Source: Geodermatophilus marinus
GTDB lineage: Bacteria > Actinomycetota > Actinomycetes > Mycobacteriales > Geodermatophilaceae
Assembly: GCF_003428645.1 (NCBI RefSeq)
Contig: NZ_QVQH01000013.1
Span: 57,463 to 121,462, forward strand
Reading direction: 5' to 3'
DNA length: 64,000 bases
The notes beneath the pieces were generated by a model. That model made no database searches. It saw nothing but the letters and a program-made list of their open reading frames with translations, and was not told the origin of the DNA. The position numbers and the translations under genes were made by a program. Each line of letters opens with the position of its first letter. The first letter of the stretch is position 1. Positions 34,732 through 43,475 of this stretch are shown one piece after another.

Positions 34732-35031
34732 CTACGGCCCGAACAGCTTCGCCAGCTCCTCGCGGACGGCGACGTGGCGCGCCAGGAACGCCCGTTCGTC
34801 CAGCCGCGTGCGGCGCAGCCACCCGGTGACCTCGTCGTTGCACTTGCTGGCGTTGCAGGATCGGCAGGCCGGGGCGATGTTGTCCACCGTGTACCGCCCT
34901 CCGCGGGAGATCGGCAGCACGCAGTCGCGCTGCTGCGGCCTTCCGGTGGCACCGCAGCAGGCGCACTTGGCCCACGCGGCGACCAGCGCCGCCCACCGCT
35001 CGCCGTCGAGGTCGTGGTCGACGCTCCTCAT
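34732..35031 (-). CDS. small HNH-type nuclease with altered catalytic His
   Basis: The protein has 99 residues from ATG 35031. The HNH zinc knuckle is present: CACCG (first Cys pair) and NIAPACRSCNASKCN (second pair with the HNH Asn). The middle reads RDCVLPISRGGRYTVDN, where HNH enzymes normally have D-H-V/I-x-P; here Cys replaces the His that acts as general base. It may be inactive as a nuclease or use another residue. It has no obvious partner gene, lying between glyS (same strand) and a divergent antiporter. Confidence 0.8.
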   Translation of the reverse strand: MRSVDHDLDGERWAALVAAWAKCACCGATGRPQQRDCVLPISRGGRYTVDNIAPACRSCNASKCNDEVTGWLRRTRLDERAFLARHVAVREELAKLFGP

Positions 35032-35217
35032 CCGGCGGCTGCGTCGCCGGGCGGGCCGTGCCCGCCTGCTCCGGCCGGCCGCCACGCGCGGAGCGCGGCC
35101 CCGGGGACCGGCACCGGAGACACCGCCGAGAACCCGCGCGCGGAACCGGTGACGGCGGCCGGGGGCGTGGGCCACAATGCGCCGCCCTCCTCCCCGCCCG
35201 CCCCCCGGAGACCCGCC

Positions 35218-36567
35218 ATGCCCGTTCCGTCCCTGCCCGGGGACCAGGTGGTCGCCTTCGTCCTCCTGGACGTCGCGATCATCCTCGTCGTCGCCCGGCT
35301 CGTCGGCGCCCTCGCCCTGCGGGTCGGCCAGCCCCGCGTGGTCGGGGAGATCCTCGCCGGCGTCCTGCTCGGGCCCTCGCTGCTCGGCGCGAACCTCTTC
35401 GTGTGGGACGAGTCGTGGGCGTTCCTCGCCTGCGACCGGTCCCTGGCCGAGGGCGTCGCCCCCAGCATCACGTCCTGCTTCTTCCCGGCCCAGGCGCAGA
35501 GCGGGCTGAACCTGCTGGGCCAGCTCGCGCTGATCCTCTTCATGTTCCTGGTCGGTCTGGAGCTGGACACCGACCGGCTCAAGGGCCGCTACGCGGGCAT
35601 CGCCACCGTGTCGGTCGGGGTGGTCGCCATCCCGATGGCCGCGGCGTTCCTCCTCACCCCGGTCCTCTTCGACGACGACTTCCTGGGCACCGGCGACCCG
35701 ACGCGGGTCGGTTTCACGCTCATGGTCGGCGCGATGCTGGCGGTGACCGCCTTCCCGGTGGCCGCCCGGATCCTGCAGGAGAAGGGCCTGTCCACCACCC
35801 CGCTCGGCATCACGGGCATCGCGGCGGCGGCCGCGGTCACCGTCCTCATGTTCCTGGCCGTCGGCGTCGCGCGCGGCGTCGCCGCGGGCGAGCCCGGGAC
35901 GACGCACCTGTGGCGGCTGGTCGGCACGCTGGTCTACCTCGCGGTCATGTGGTTCGCCGTGCGGCCGCTCATGGCCCGCCTGCTCTCCGGCACCTCGGCC
36001 GACCGGCCGCTGGAGGGCACCCAGCTGGCCGCCGTCCTGGTGCTGGTGCTCGCCTCGGCCTACGCCGCCGACCGGATCGGCGTCCACGTCATCGTCGGCG
36101 GGTTCGTCGCCGGCCTGGTGCTGCCCCGGCACCCGGTGCTCACCGGCGCCCTGGTGTCGAAGCTCTCCGACGTCGCGGTGGTCTTCCTGCTGCCGGTCTT
36201 CCTGGCCTACAGCGGGCTGCGCACCGACTTCACCACGCTGACCTGGGCGGTGGTCCCCGGCATCGCGTTGTTCGTGGTGGTCGCGGTCGCCGCCAAGTGG
36301 GGCGGCGGCCTGGTCAGCGGCCGGTTGGGCGGGCTGAGCTGGGCGGAGAGCAACGCCCTCGGCATCCTGATGAACTGCCGCGGGCTGCTGGTCCTGGTCG
36401 TTGCGCTGGTCGCGCTCAACGCCGGGGTGATCAGCCCGCAGCTGCAGGCCGGGGTGGTCGTCATGGCCCTGGTGACGACGGCGATGACCGGCCCGCTGGT
36501 CGACCGCTTCCTCGGCCGCCCCGCGCCGGCGGCCCCCGTGGAGAACAAGGTGCTCGAGGCGGACTGA
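35218..36567 (+). CDS. cation:proton antiporter (CPA2 family)
   Basis: The protein has 449 residues from ATG 35218. About 13 membrane helices carry CPA2 signatures: RVVGEILAGVLLGPSLLG in helix 2, LILFMFLVGLELDTDRLKG in helix 4, and TAFPVAARILQEKGL in helix 5. The usual Asp pair of electrogenic exchangers is not obvious, so ion and stoichiometry are open. It lacks the C-terminal regulatory domain seen in the related protein at 41275-43377. The insert DDDFLGTGDPTR between helices is acidic. Confidence 0.88.
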   Translation: MPVPSLPGDQVVAFVLLDVAIILVVARLVGALALRVGQPRVVGEILAGVLLGPSLLGANLFVWDESWAFLACDRSLAEGVAPSITSCFFPAQAQSGLNLLGQLALILFMFLVGLELDTDRLKGRYAGIATVSVGVVAIPMAAAFLLTPVLFDDDFLGTGDPTRVGFTLMVGAMLAVTAFPVAARILQEKGLSTTPLGITGIAAAAAVTVLMFLAVGVARGVAAGEPGTTHLWRLVGTLVYLAVMWFAVRPLMARLLSGTSADRPLEGTQLAAVLVLVLASAYAADRIGVHVIVGGFVAGLVLPRHPVLTGALVSKLSDVAVVFLLPVFLAYSGLRTDFTTLTWAVVPGIALFVVVAVAAKWGGGLVSGRLGGLSWAESNALGILMNCRGLLVLVVALVALNAGVISPQLQAGVVVMALVTTAMTGPLVDRFLGRPAPAAPVENKVLEAD

Positions 36568-36586
36568 CCGCACCCGACCACCACGA

Positions 36587-36626
36587 GCGAGGCGCCGGTC
36601 CGGATTCCCCCGGGCCGGCGCCTCGC
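36587..36626. terminator. bidirectional terminator hairpin
   Basis: GCGAGGCGCCGG (36587-36598) pairs perfectly with 36615-36626, and two more inner pairs extend it. It lies between convergent stops at 36567 and 36659. Confidence 0.65.
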
Positions 36627-36658
36627 GCCGTCCCGGGGGCCGCGGGCCGGCGGGTGGG

Positions 36659-36952
36659 TCAGGCGCCGGCGTCCTCGACGAACGTGCCGGGCTCGTCGAG
36701 GGCCCGCACCCACACCGGCGCGCCGGCCACCTTCACCTCGGCGGCGGAGAGCGCCCGCCGGTAGGCGCCGACCCCCTCCCAGCGGGTGAGCAGCGCCCAC
36801 AGGGTGGGGTCGTCGGCGGCCCGGCCGACCCGGCCGTCCCGGAAACCCGGGCGGCCGGCGAGGGCGGCCAGCAGCGCGGCGACGTCGGCGGCGACCGCCC
36901 CGGCGTCCGCCTCGGGCACCCGCAACCTGGTCACCGCGAACACGGCGGCCAT
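36659..36952 (-). CDS. ABM-domain (antibiotic biosynthesis monooxygenase-like) protein
   Basis: The protein has 97 residues from ATG 36952. A dimeric alpha-beta barrel (ABM) pattern is visible: VTRLRVPEADA at the start, GRPGFRDGRVGRAADDPTLWALLTRWEGVGAYRRALS in the middle. Small stand-alone ABM proteins are often quinol or heme-related oxygenases or have no known function. It converges with the antiporter, and no partner gene is evident. Nothing allows a substrate to be named. Confidence 0.72.
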   Translation of the reverse strand: MAAVFAVTRLRVPEADAGAVAADVAALLAALAGRPGFRDGRVGRAADDPTLWALLTRWEGVGAYRRALSAAEVKVAGAPVWVRALDEPGTFVEDAGA

Positions 36953-37004
36953 CGTGCCAGCCCGGTGGCCGGGCCCCGGGGCCGCCCGCGACCCCCGGGT
37001 ACGG

Positions 37005-37044
37005 CGACGGCCGGCCCCGGGCGGGCGCCCGGGGCCGGCCGTCG
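37005..37044. terminator. 18-bp perfect hairpin, likely terminator
   Basis: The stem 37005-37022 pairs perfectly with 37027-37044, leaving a 4-base loop. It lies 24 bases beyond the stop of the leftward gene at 37068 and so probably ends its transcript. All but four of the pairs are G-C. Confidence 0.65.
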
Positions 37045-37067
37045 GGTGCGGTCGGTGCGTGCCGTCG

Positions 37068-37907
37068 TCAGGCGAAGTTGCAGACCAGCAGGCGGGAGTC
37101 CACCCAGACCTGCACGGACTGGGTGCTGCCGCTGTCCAGCTGGAGGTCGAAGGTGACGACGTCGACGGCGTTGGCCGCGTCGTACCGCACCTCGACCGCG
37201 TTGCCGTCGACGATGGTCGCCCCGCCCAGCGTGGCGGTGATGAAGAAGCCGACCAGGTAGTCCTGCGGCGTGAGGTCGGTGCCGGCCGCCCCCTCGGCAG
37301 CGGCCTGCTGCAGCTCCGGGCAGGTCAGCGCCCAGACCGCGGCCGGGTCGACGTCGGCCATGCCGACCATCCAGTCGAAGGCGAGCTGGACCGAGCCCGG
37401 GAACTGCTCGGTGCTGCCGCCGCCGCTGGGCACCTGCGGGGTCGTCCCGGTCATGCCACCGCCGGTCTCGGTCCCGCCGCCCGGGGAGCTGCCCGCGCCG
37501 CCGGGGATGCTGACCGGGCCGGACATGCCCATGTCCATCGCCGGGGCCTGCGACGAGGGCGGGGCGCTGGTGCTGGTGGTCGCCGGGGCCGCGGTCGTCG
37601 TCCCGCCGCCGTCGTCGTCCCGCAGCAGGAAGAACCCGCCCACGCCGGCGGCAACGAGGACCACGACCAGCGCGGCCAGGACCCACGGCAGGGCGCTGCC
37701 CCTCTGCGGCGGCCGGCCGTACCCGCCCGGGCCCGACCCGGGGCCGAACGGCCCGCCGGGGCCGGCCGGCGGGCCGTAGGGGCCGGGCTGCGCGTACGGC
37801 CCCGGCTGGCCGTAGGGGCCGAGCTGGGCGTAGGGCCCCGGCTGGCCGTAGGGGCCGGGCTGGGTGTACGGGCCGGGCTGCCCGTAGGGGCCTGGGGGCT
37901 GGCTCAT
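37068..37907 (-). CDS. Pro/Tyr-rich membrane protein with extracytoplasmic domain
   Basis: The protein has 279 residues. About 70 residues of GPYGQP-type repeats on the cytoplasmic side lead into a helix (LPWVLAALVVVLVAAGVGGFFLL, about 78-100), a Thr/Ser/Gly/Met linker, and an extracytoplasmic domain of about 110 residues with two Cys (LTCPELQQAA and the final LLVCNFA). The C-terminal domain resembles DUF4878/NTF2-like domains found beside actinobacterial kinases. It diverges from the Ser/Thr kinase gene, which has a similar Gly/Pro/Tyr-rich segment, so the two may be linked functionally; that is inference. Confidence 0.7.
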   Translation of the reverse strand: MSQPPGPYGQPGPYTQPGPYGQPGPYAQLGPYGQPGPYAQPGPYGPPAGPGGPFGPGSGPGGYGRPPQRGSALPWVLAALVVVLVAAGVGGFFLLRDDDGGGTTTAAPATTSTSAPPSSQAPAMDMGMSGPVSIPGGAGSSPGGGTETGGGMTGTTPQVPSGGGSTEQFPGSVQLAFDWMVGMADVDPAAVWALTCPELQQAAAEGAAGTDLTPQDYLVGFFITATLGGATIVDGNAVEVRYDAANAVDVVTFDLQLDSGSTQSVQVWVDSRLLVCNFA

Positions 37908-38202
37908 CGTGCGTCTCCCGTTCGGGCGAAGGGGTGCGCGGGCGGCGCGCGGGCCCCCTGGCAGCGACCGGGGCGGGCCCGGAGCGAGAGCAAGGTAGAG
38001 GCGCACCGGCGATCCGCCTACCGCTTTCGGCGCGACGGCCGATCACAGCTGGGTCACGGCACGACGCACCGGCCACGGGAAGCCGCACCGGCCGCGCGCG
38101 GGGCGGTGGTCGGGGCCCGGTGGCGTCCCTACACTCCCTCGACGCCGTCCGGGCGCCGGCCCGGACGAGCACCCGCACAGCGGGGGGACGGAAAGGCCAG
38201 CA
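37908..38202. promoter_or_regulatory. divergent control region of kinase and membrane protein genes
   Basis: These 295 bases lie between divergent starts (37907 and 38203). I see no clear operator; the kinase has AAAGG about eight bases before its GTG. Confidence 0.4.
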
Positions 38203-40062
38203 GTGGAATTGGAACAGTTCGGCGCCTATCGCATCGAGGCGCTGCTCGGGCGCGGCGGCATGGGAGAGGTGTACCGCGCCTACGACACCGAGCACGACCG
38301 GGTGGTCGCGCTCAAGGTCCTCTCCCAGCACCTGGCGGCCGATGCCGGCTACCGGGAGCGCTTCCGCCGGGAGGCCCACCTGGCGGCCCGGCTCAACGAG
38401 CCGCACATCGTGCCGATCCACCGCTACGGCGAGATCGACGGGCGGCTGTTCCTCGACATGCGGCTGGTGCCCGGCCGTGACGTCGCCGCCGTCCTCGCCG
38501 AGGAGGGCGCGATGACGCCGGCGCGGGCGGTGTCGGTCATCAGCCAGACCGCGCGGGCGCTGGACTCGGCGCACGCCGACGGGCTGGTGCACCGGGACGT
38601 CAAGCCCTCGAACATCATCGTCACCGGCAGCGGGGACGACGAGTTCGTCTACCTGGTCGACTTCGGCATCGCCCGCTCGACCTCCGACGCGCAGGGCCCG
38701 GCGCTGACCCAGACCGGCGCCGCGCTCGGCTCGTTCGACTACATGGCGCCGGAGCGCTTCCTCGAGCAGCCGATCGACCGCCGGGTCGACGTCTACGCCC
38801 TGGCCTGCGTGCTCTTCGAGTGCCTGACCGCCCAGCGACCGTTCGCCGGCGACGGCCTGGCCACGCTCATGTTCGCGCACCTCAACACCGAGCCGCCCGC
38901 GGTCTCCTCGGTGCGCCCCGGCCTGCCGGCGGCGCTGGACGACGTGATCCGCAGGGGCCTGGCCAAGGACCCCGCCGAGCGCTACGCCACCTGCGGGGAG
39001 TTCGCCGCGGCCGCCCGGGCGGCGCTGAAGGAGTCCGGGGTCGAGGCGCGGCCGGTGCCGGCGGCGCCGCCGACGTCGATCACCCCGATGCCGTTCATCC
39101 CGCACACGGTGGGCTTCTCGCAGCCCGGCGCGCCCGGCGGGCCGGCCACCGGCTACCCGCAGCCGCTGGCGGGCACCGCCGCGGGCCTGGGGGGCGGCAC
39201 CGCGACCGGGTACGGCCCGCCGCCGCCCCCGGGCGCCGGCTACGGCCCGCCGTCCAACCCGGGCGCCGCCTACGGCCCGCCGTCCAACCCGGGCGCCGCC
39301 TACGGGCCGACGTCCAACCCGGGGTCCGCCTACGGGCCGACGTCCGCCCCCGGCGGCGGCTACGGCCCGCCGTCGGACCCCGGCCCGCCCGGCTTCCCCC
39401 CGGCGGCACCGGCCCCGGGCGGCGGGCGCCGGAGCAGGCTGCCGCTCGTCCTGGGGGCCGCCGCGGTGGTGGTCGTGCTCGTGGTCGTCGGCGTCATCGC
39501 GCTGACCCGGGGCGGCGGCACCCCGACGCCCCGGGTGGCCTCCGACGTGACCACCGCGCCGGTCACCACCGAGCCCACGCCGGAGCCCACCCCCGCGCCG
39601 GAGCCGGAGGAGGACCTGCGGGCGATCATCCCGCTGGGCTTCGACGGCGCCGGCTGCCGCACCGGTGACCCGTCCAACGACGGCGAGCTCGCGGTGCTCG
39701 ACTGCGGGGCCTCGACCGCGCAGCCGGGCCCGCAGGACTCCTCGTTCTACCTGTACCCGGACGCCGAGACCCTCGACGGCGTCTTCCTCAGGGACGTGAC
39801 CGGCGCCGGGATCGCGGAGCTGCCCGCCGGCACCCTGTGCCCCGACGCCCAGGGGTACGGCTACTGGCAGGCCGACGGCGAGCAGGTCGGCCGGATCGCC
39901 TGCTACGTCGACGAGGGGACGCAGAACGCCTTCCTCATCTGGACCGAGGAGGAGTTCAACGCCGAGGCCATCGTGGCCATCGCCGGCGCCGGGCAGGAGG
40001 GCCTGGTGACCCTCATGGAGTGGTGGCGGCAGAACGCCAACAGCGACTTCGTCCGCCCCTGA
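38203..40062 (+). CDS. transmembrane Ser/Thr protein kinase (PknB-like)
   Basis: The protein has 619 residues from GTG 38203. The Hanks kinase domain (about 8-270) is complete: GRGGMGEVYRA loop, Lys38 in VALKVL, LVHRDVKPSN (130-137), DFGIAR (153-158) and PERFLEQPIDRRVDVYALACV. Residues about 300-400 are low complexity with five decapeptide repeats around YGPPSNPGA. A helix (LPLVLGAAAVVVVLVVVGVIAL, about 410-432) leads to an extracytoplasmic domain of about 150 residues with four Cys and YGYWQADGEQVGRIACYV. It should sense an outside signal and phosphorylate cytoplasmic targets, perhaps the FHA protein nearby. Confidence 0.92.
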   Translation: MELEQFGAYRIEALLGRGGMGEVYRAYDTEHDRVVALKVLSQHLAADAGYRERFRREAHLAARLNEPHIVPIHRYGEIDGRLFLDMRLVPGRDVAAVLAEEGAMTPARAVSVISQTARALDSAHADGLVHRDVKPSNIIVTGSGDDEFVYLVDFGIARSTSDAQGPALTQTGAALGSFDYMAPERFLEQPIDRRVDVYALACVLFECLTAQRPFAGDGLATLMFAHLNTEPPAVSSVRPGLPAALDDVIRRGLAKDPAERYATCGEFAAAARAALKESGVEARPVPAAPPTSITPMPFIPHTVGFSQPGAPGGPATGYPQPLAGTAAGLGGGTATGYGPPPPPGAGYGPPSNPGAAYGPPSNPGAAYGPTSNPGSAYGPTSAPGGGYGPPSDPGPPGFPPAAPAPGGGRRSRLPLVLGAAAVVVVLVVVGVIALTRGGGTPTPRVASDVTTAPVTTEPTPEPTPAPEPEEDLRAIIPLGFDGAGCRTGDPSNDGELAVLDCGASTAQPGPQDSSFYLYPDAETLDGVFLRDVTGAGIAELPAGTLCPDAQGYGYWQADGEQVGRIACYVDEGTQNAFLIWTEEEFNAEAIVAIAGAGQEGLVTLMEWWRQNANSDFVRP

Positions 40063-40078
40063 CCGGCGACCCGGCCGC

Positions 40079-40130
40079 GCACGGCGAGGGCCCCGGTCCG
40101 GCAGCTGCCGGGCCGGGGCCCTCGCCGTGC
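40079..40130. terminator. bidirectional terminator between convergent kinase genes
   Basis: An 18-bp perfect stem pairs 40079-40096 with 40113-40130, extendable by three pairs including one G-U. The 16-base loop is itself palindromic (CCGGCAGCTGCCGG), so an alternative fold exists. It lies between stops at 40062 and 40144. Confidence 0.75.
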
Positions 40131-40143
40131 GTGCTGCTCCTGA

Positions 40144-40977
40144 TCAGGCCGGCGCGGCCGCCGCGAGCGCCTCGAGCCGCTGGGCCACCAGCAGGGCGGT
40201 CGGCGGGCGCCGCCCCACCGGGGCCAGGCAGTCGCGCACCAGGGCCTCCTCGTCGGGGGTCATCCCCGGGGAGATCGCCGGGGTGGCGGTCATGACCTTG
40301 CGGATGGCCAGCAGCGGCTCGCCGTCGGGCAGCTCCCCGTAGAGGCCGTTGCCGGTGAGCGTGCGGTGCAGGGTGGCCCCGATCGCGAACACCTCGGTGG
40401 CCCGTGACGGCCGCTCGCCACGCAGCAGCGCCGGGTCCAGGTACTCCACCGACGCCGCCCCCGCCATGCCGGTGAGGGTGACCCCGGGGGTCAGGAACCG
40501 GGCCAGGCCGAGGTCGGAGAGCTTGCCCCCCTCCTCGGTGAGCAGGATGTTGGCCGGCTTGAGGTCGCCGTGGGTCAGGCCCGCCTCGTGCAGGGCGTGC
40601 AGCGCGGAGGAGGCGTGCGCGACGGCCCGCAGCACCTCCCGGCGCCCCAGCGGACGCGCCGGGGCGGCGAGGGAGCCGAGCGGGCAGTACTCCATCGCGT
40701 ACAGGAAGCTGTCCTGCAGGACGGCGTCGTAGACGCGCACCAGGTAGGGCGAGCGCACCTGGGCGAAGGCGCGCAGCTCCCGCACCCCCCGCTCGTAGGC
40801 CTGCTCGCCGTGCGTGCCGCTGAAGACCTTCACCGCCACGTACTCGTCGGGCAGGCCGAGCCGCGCCGGCGGGCGCGCCAGGTAGAACCGGCCGTTGTTG
40901 CCCTCCCCCAGCACCCGGACCACCTGGTAGTCCGCGATGGCGGCAGGCGCCGGGCCCGCCAGGCCGACGGCATCCAT
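40144..40977 (-). CDS. Ser/Thr kinase-like protein without membrane domain
   Basis: The protein has 277 residues from ATG 40977. A kinase fold spans the protein: LGEGNNGRFYLA in place of the Gly loop, Lys50 in VAVKVF, Glu67 in RELRAF, then LTHGDLKPANIL (136-146) and LSDLGLARF (DLG for DFG). The catalytic Asp, Asn and Lys are kept, but the HRD Arg is Gly and the activation loop is short, so activity is possible and not certain. It has no sensor domain or helix. It converges with the larger kinase and diverges from the second antiporter. Confidence 0.8.
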   Translation of the reverse strand: MDAVGLAGPAPAAIADYQVVRVLGEGNNGRFYLARPPARLGLPDEYVAVKVFSGTHGEQAYERGVRELRAFAQVRSPYLVRVYDAVLQDSFLYAMEYCPLGSLAAPARPLGRREVLRAVAHASSALHALHEAGLTHGDLKPANILLTEEGGKLSDLGLARFLTPGVTLTGMAGAASVEYLDPALLRGERPSRATEVFAIGATLHRTLTGNGLYGELPDGEPLLAIRKVMTATPAISPGMTPDEEALVRDCLAPVGRRPPTALLVAQRLEALAAAAPA

Positions 40978-41274
40978 CCGATGTCCTCCTGGATCTCGTG
41001 CTCCGGCGCGTGCCGGGACGCCGCGCGTGCGGCGGCGGCCCAGTGTGCAGAAGCGGGGCCCGTCCGGGAAGCGGTCGGCTCCCGGGTGTGCCCGCGCCGT
41101 CGCGTCCGGGACGCCGGCCGCACCGCGCGCGCGGGGCCGCCACGACCGGGCACCCGCCGTTACCATCCGCGCCCGGATCCGCCCTGCTGCGGGCGGTCCC
41201 CCGGGCCGCACGGGCCCGCCTCCCCACGCCCCCCGGGACCCGGCAGCACGGGCCCGGCTGCAGTCGGAGCACCG
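40978..41274. promoter_or_regulatory. divergent control region of kinase-like and antiporter genes
   Basis: These 297 bases separate divergent starts at 40977 and 41275. GGAG lies a few bases before the antiporter GTG. No convincing operator or RNA motif was seen. Confidence 0.35.
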
Positions 41275-43377
41275 GTGGACCACAGCATCGCCGAGATCGT
41301 CGCCTACGTCTTCCTCGACCTGGCGGTGATCGTCCTGCTCGCCCGCCTCGTCGGCCGGCTCGCCGTCCGGGTCGGCCAGCCCGCCGTCATGGGCGAGATC
41401 ATCGCCGGGATCCTGCTCGGCCCGACCCTGCTCGGCGCCCTGCCCGGCGACCTCGACACCCTGCTCTTCCCGCCCGACGTGCGGCCCTTCCTCGAGGTGC
41501 TGGCCCAGCTCGGCCTGGTGCTGTTCATGTTCCTCGTCGGCCTGGAGGTGGACCTCTCCTTCATCCGCGGCCGCGAGCGCATCGCCCTCTCGGTGTCGGT
41601 GGCCTCGATCGTGCTGCCGTTCACCCTGGGGTTCCTGCTGGCCACCGTGCTGCACCCCCGGCACGACGAGGTCGGCGGGGAGGCGGTCCCGCTGCTGTCC
41701 TTCGCGCTCTTCCTGGGCGTGGCGATGTCGATCACCGCGTTCCCGGTCCTCGCGCGGATCCTCGCCGAGCGGGGCATGCACCGGATCCCCACCGGCGTGC
41801 TCAGCCTGGCCTGCGCCGCGGTGGACGACGTCCTCGCCTGGGCGCTGCTGGCGGTCGTGGTGGCCACGGTGGCGGCGACCTCCCTGGCCGGGGTCGCCCA
41901 GATCCTGGTCTTCTCCGCGGTCTTCGCCGTCGTCATGTTCGGCGTCGTCAAGCCCCTGCTGCGCCGCCTCGTGGCCGGGCACGAGCGGGCCGGGCGGCTG
42001 ACCCCCGACATGCTGGCGCTGGTGCTCGTCGGCATCCTCGGCTGCGCGTGGGTCACCGAGGAGATCGGCATCCACTTCATCTTCGGGGCGTTCGTCTTCG
42101 GCGTCGTCATGCCGCGGCAGGGCGCCGCCGCGCTCACCCACGAGATCACCGACCGGCTCGAGCAGGTGAGCGTGCTGCTGCTCCTGCCGGTCTTCTTCGT
42201 CGTCACCGGGCTCAACGTCGACATCGGCGCGATCGACGTGACCGGGCTCGGCGAGCTCGGGCTGATCCTGCTCGTGGCGATCGCCGGCAAGGCGGTGGGC
42301 GCCTTCGCCGCGGCCCGCGCCCAGCGGGTGCCCCGCCGGCAGGCGACGGCGCTGGGCGTGCTCATGAACACCCGCGGGCTCACCGAGCTGGTGATCCTCA
42401 ACATCGGCGTCCAGCTCGGCGTCCTCGACGGCGAGATGTTCACCCTGCTGGTCGTCATGGCCGTCGTCACCACGCTCATGACCTCGCCGCTGCTGCGGCT
42501 GGTCTACCCGCCGCGGGTGCTCGAGCGGGACATCGCGGCCGCCGAGCGGGCCGCCCTGGGCCTCGAGGAGGCCTACACGGTGCTCGTCGTGGTCGAGGAA
42601 CCGGAGCGCGACGCGGCGCTGGTGCACCTCGCCTGCGACCTCGTCGGGCGCGAGGCCCCCGCCCAGGTGGTGCTGACCCGCGTGGTGCGCCGGTCGCGGC
42701 CCCGGCCGGAGGTGGCCAGCGGGCTGGGCGCCGACCTCGCGCTCATGGCCTCGGCCGGGGTCGAGCTGCGCGACCTGGCCCGCATCGTCGAGGCGCGCGG
42801 GATCCGGGCCTCGGTGGCCTCCCGGTTCGGCGACGACCCGTGGAGCGACGTGGCCGACGTGGCGGGCACCGCGGCCGCCGACGTCGTCCTGGTCCGCAGC
42901 GGCTGGGGGCTGCCCGAGGGGGCGCCCGGGCCGGCCCCGGCGTGGCCGGCCCGGCTGGCCGGCACCGTCGTGACGGTGAGCGGCGAGCTGGGCGGGGCGG
43001 GGCTGGCGCCGTCCGGGCCGGTGTCGCTGGTGCAGGACGGCGGGCCCGACGGCCGGGCCGCGGTGCGCCTGGCCGCCCAGGCGGCGCTGGGCCGCGCGGT
43101 GCCGCTGCGGCTGCGGTCCGGGGGCGACGGCTGGCGGGCGGGCCGGCGGGCCGCGGGGGTCGCCGAGGGGCTGCGCCGCGCCGGCGTGCCCGTCCTGGAC
43201 GACGCGGGCGCCGGGGAGGCGCTGCCGGCGCTGGTGGTCGCGCCCGCCGGGGCGCCGGCCGGCGCGGAGGCCGACCTGCTCACCCCGGTGCTGCACGTGC
43301 ACGCCGGGCAGGCCGACCGCGACCGGGACCTCGAGGAGACGCTGGCCGGTCTCACCACCGGCCCGGCGGTCCCCTGA
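41275..43377 (+). CDS. cation:proton antiporter with long C-terminal domain (CPA2)
   Basis: The protein has 700 residues from GTG 41275. The membrane half (to about 420) is CPA2: AVMGEIIAGILLGPTLLG, LGLVLFMFLVGLEVDLSF, MSITAFPVLARILAERG and LMNTRGLTELVILNIG. The C-terminal 270 residues are cytoplasmic, with beta-alpha repeats (TVLVVVEEPERD, DVVLVRSGWGL, LPALVVAPAGAP) that resemble universal-stress-like nucleotide-binding domains. The N-terminal half is clearly related to the antiporter at 35218. Charged residues in helix 4-6 suggest Na or K exchange with protons, but the ion is not known. Confidence 0.88.
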   Translation: MDHSIAEIVAYVFLDLAVIVLLARLVGRLAVRVGQPAVMGEIIAGILLGPTLLGALPGDLDTLLFPPDVRPFLEVLAQLGLVLFMFLVGLEVDLSFIRGRERIALSVSVASIVLPFTLGFLLATVLHPRHDEVGGEAVPLLSFALFLGVAMSITAFPVLARILAERGMHRIPTGVLSLACAAVDDVLAWALLAVVVATVAATSLAGVAQILVFSAVFAVVMFGVVKPLLRRLVAGHERAGRLTPDMLALVLVGILGCAWVTEEIGIHFIFGAFVFGVVMPRQGAAALTHEITDRLEQVSVLLLLPVFFVVTGLNVDIGAIDVTGLGELGLILLVAIAGKAVGAFAAARAQRVPRRQATALGVLMNTRGLTELVILNIGVQLGVLDGEMFTLLVVMAVVTTLMTSPLLRLVYPPRVLERDIAAAERAALGLEEAYTVLVVVEEPERDAALVHLACDLVGREAPAQVVLTRVVRRSRPRPEVASGLGADLALMASAGVELRDLARIVEARGIRASVASRFGDDPWSDVADVAGTAAADVVLVRSGWGLPEGAPGPAPAWPARLAGTVVTVSGELGGAGLAPSGPVSLVQDGGPDGRAAVRLAAQAALGRAVPLRLRSGGDGWRAGRRAAGVAEGLRRAGVPVLDDAGAGEALPALVVAPAGAPAGAEADLLTPVLHVHAGQADRDRDLEETLAGLTTGPAVP

Positions 43378-43426
43378 CCTCCGGAGCCGAGGCCCGCTGC
43401 CGGTGCCTGACCCCCGGCCGGGCGCA

Positions 43427-43466
43427 CGACGGCGCCCTGCCCGGTGACCGGGTGGGGGCGCCGTCG
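43427..43466. terminator. bidirectional terminator hairpin
   Basis: CGACGGCGCCC (43427-43437) pairs perfectly with 43456-43466 across an 18-base loop. It lies between the convergent stops at 43377 and 43476. Confidence 0.65.
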
Positions 43467-43475
43467 ACGTGCGGG

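Noticed and set aside
39241..39370. Short tandem DNA repeats as a mobile or regulatory element
   Set aside because: They are in frame and code for the Gly/Pro/Tyr repeats of the kinase, so they are protein-level repeats.
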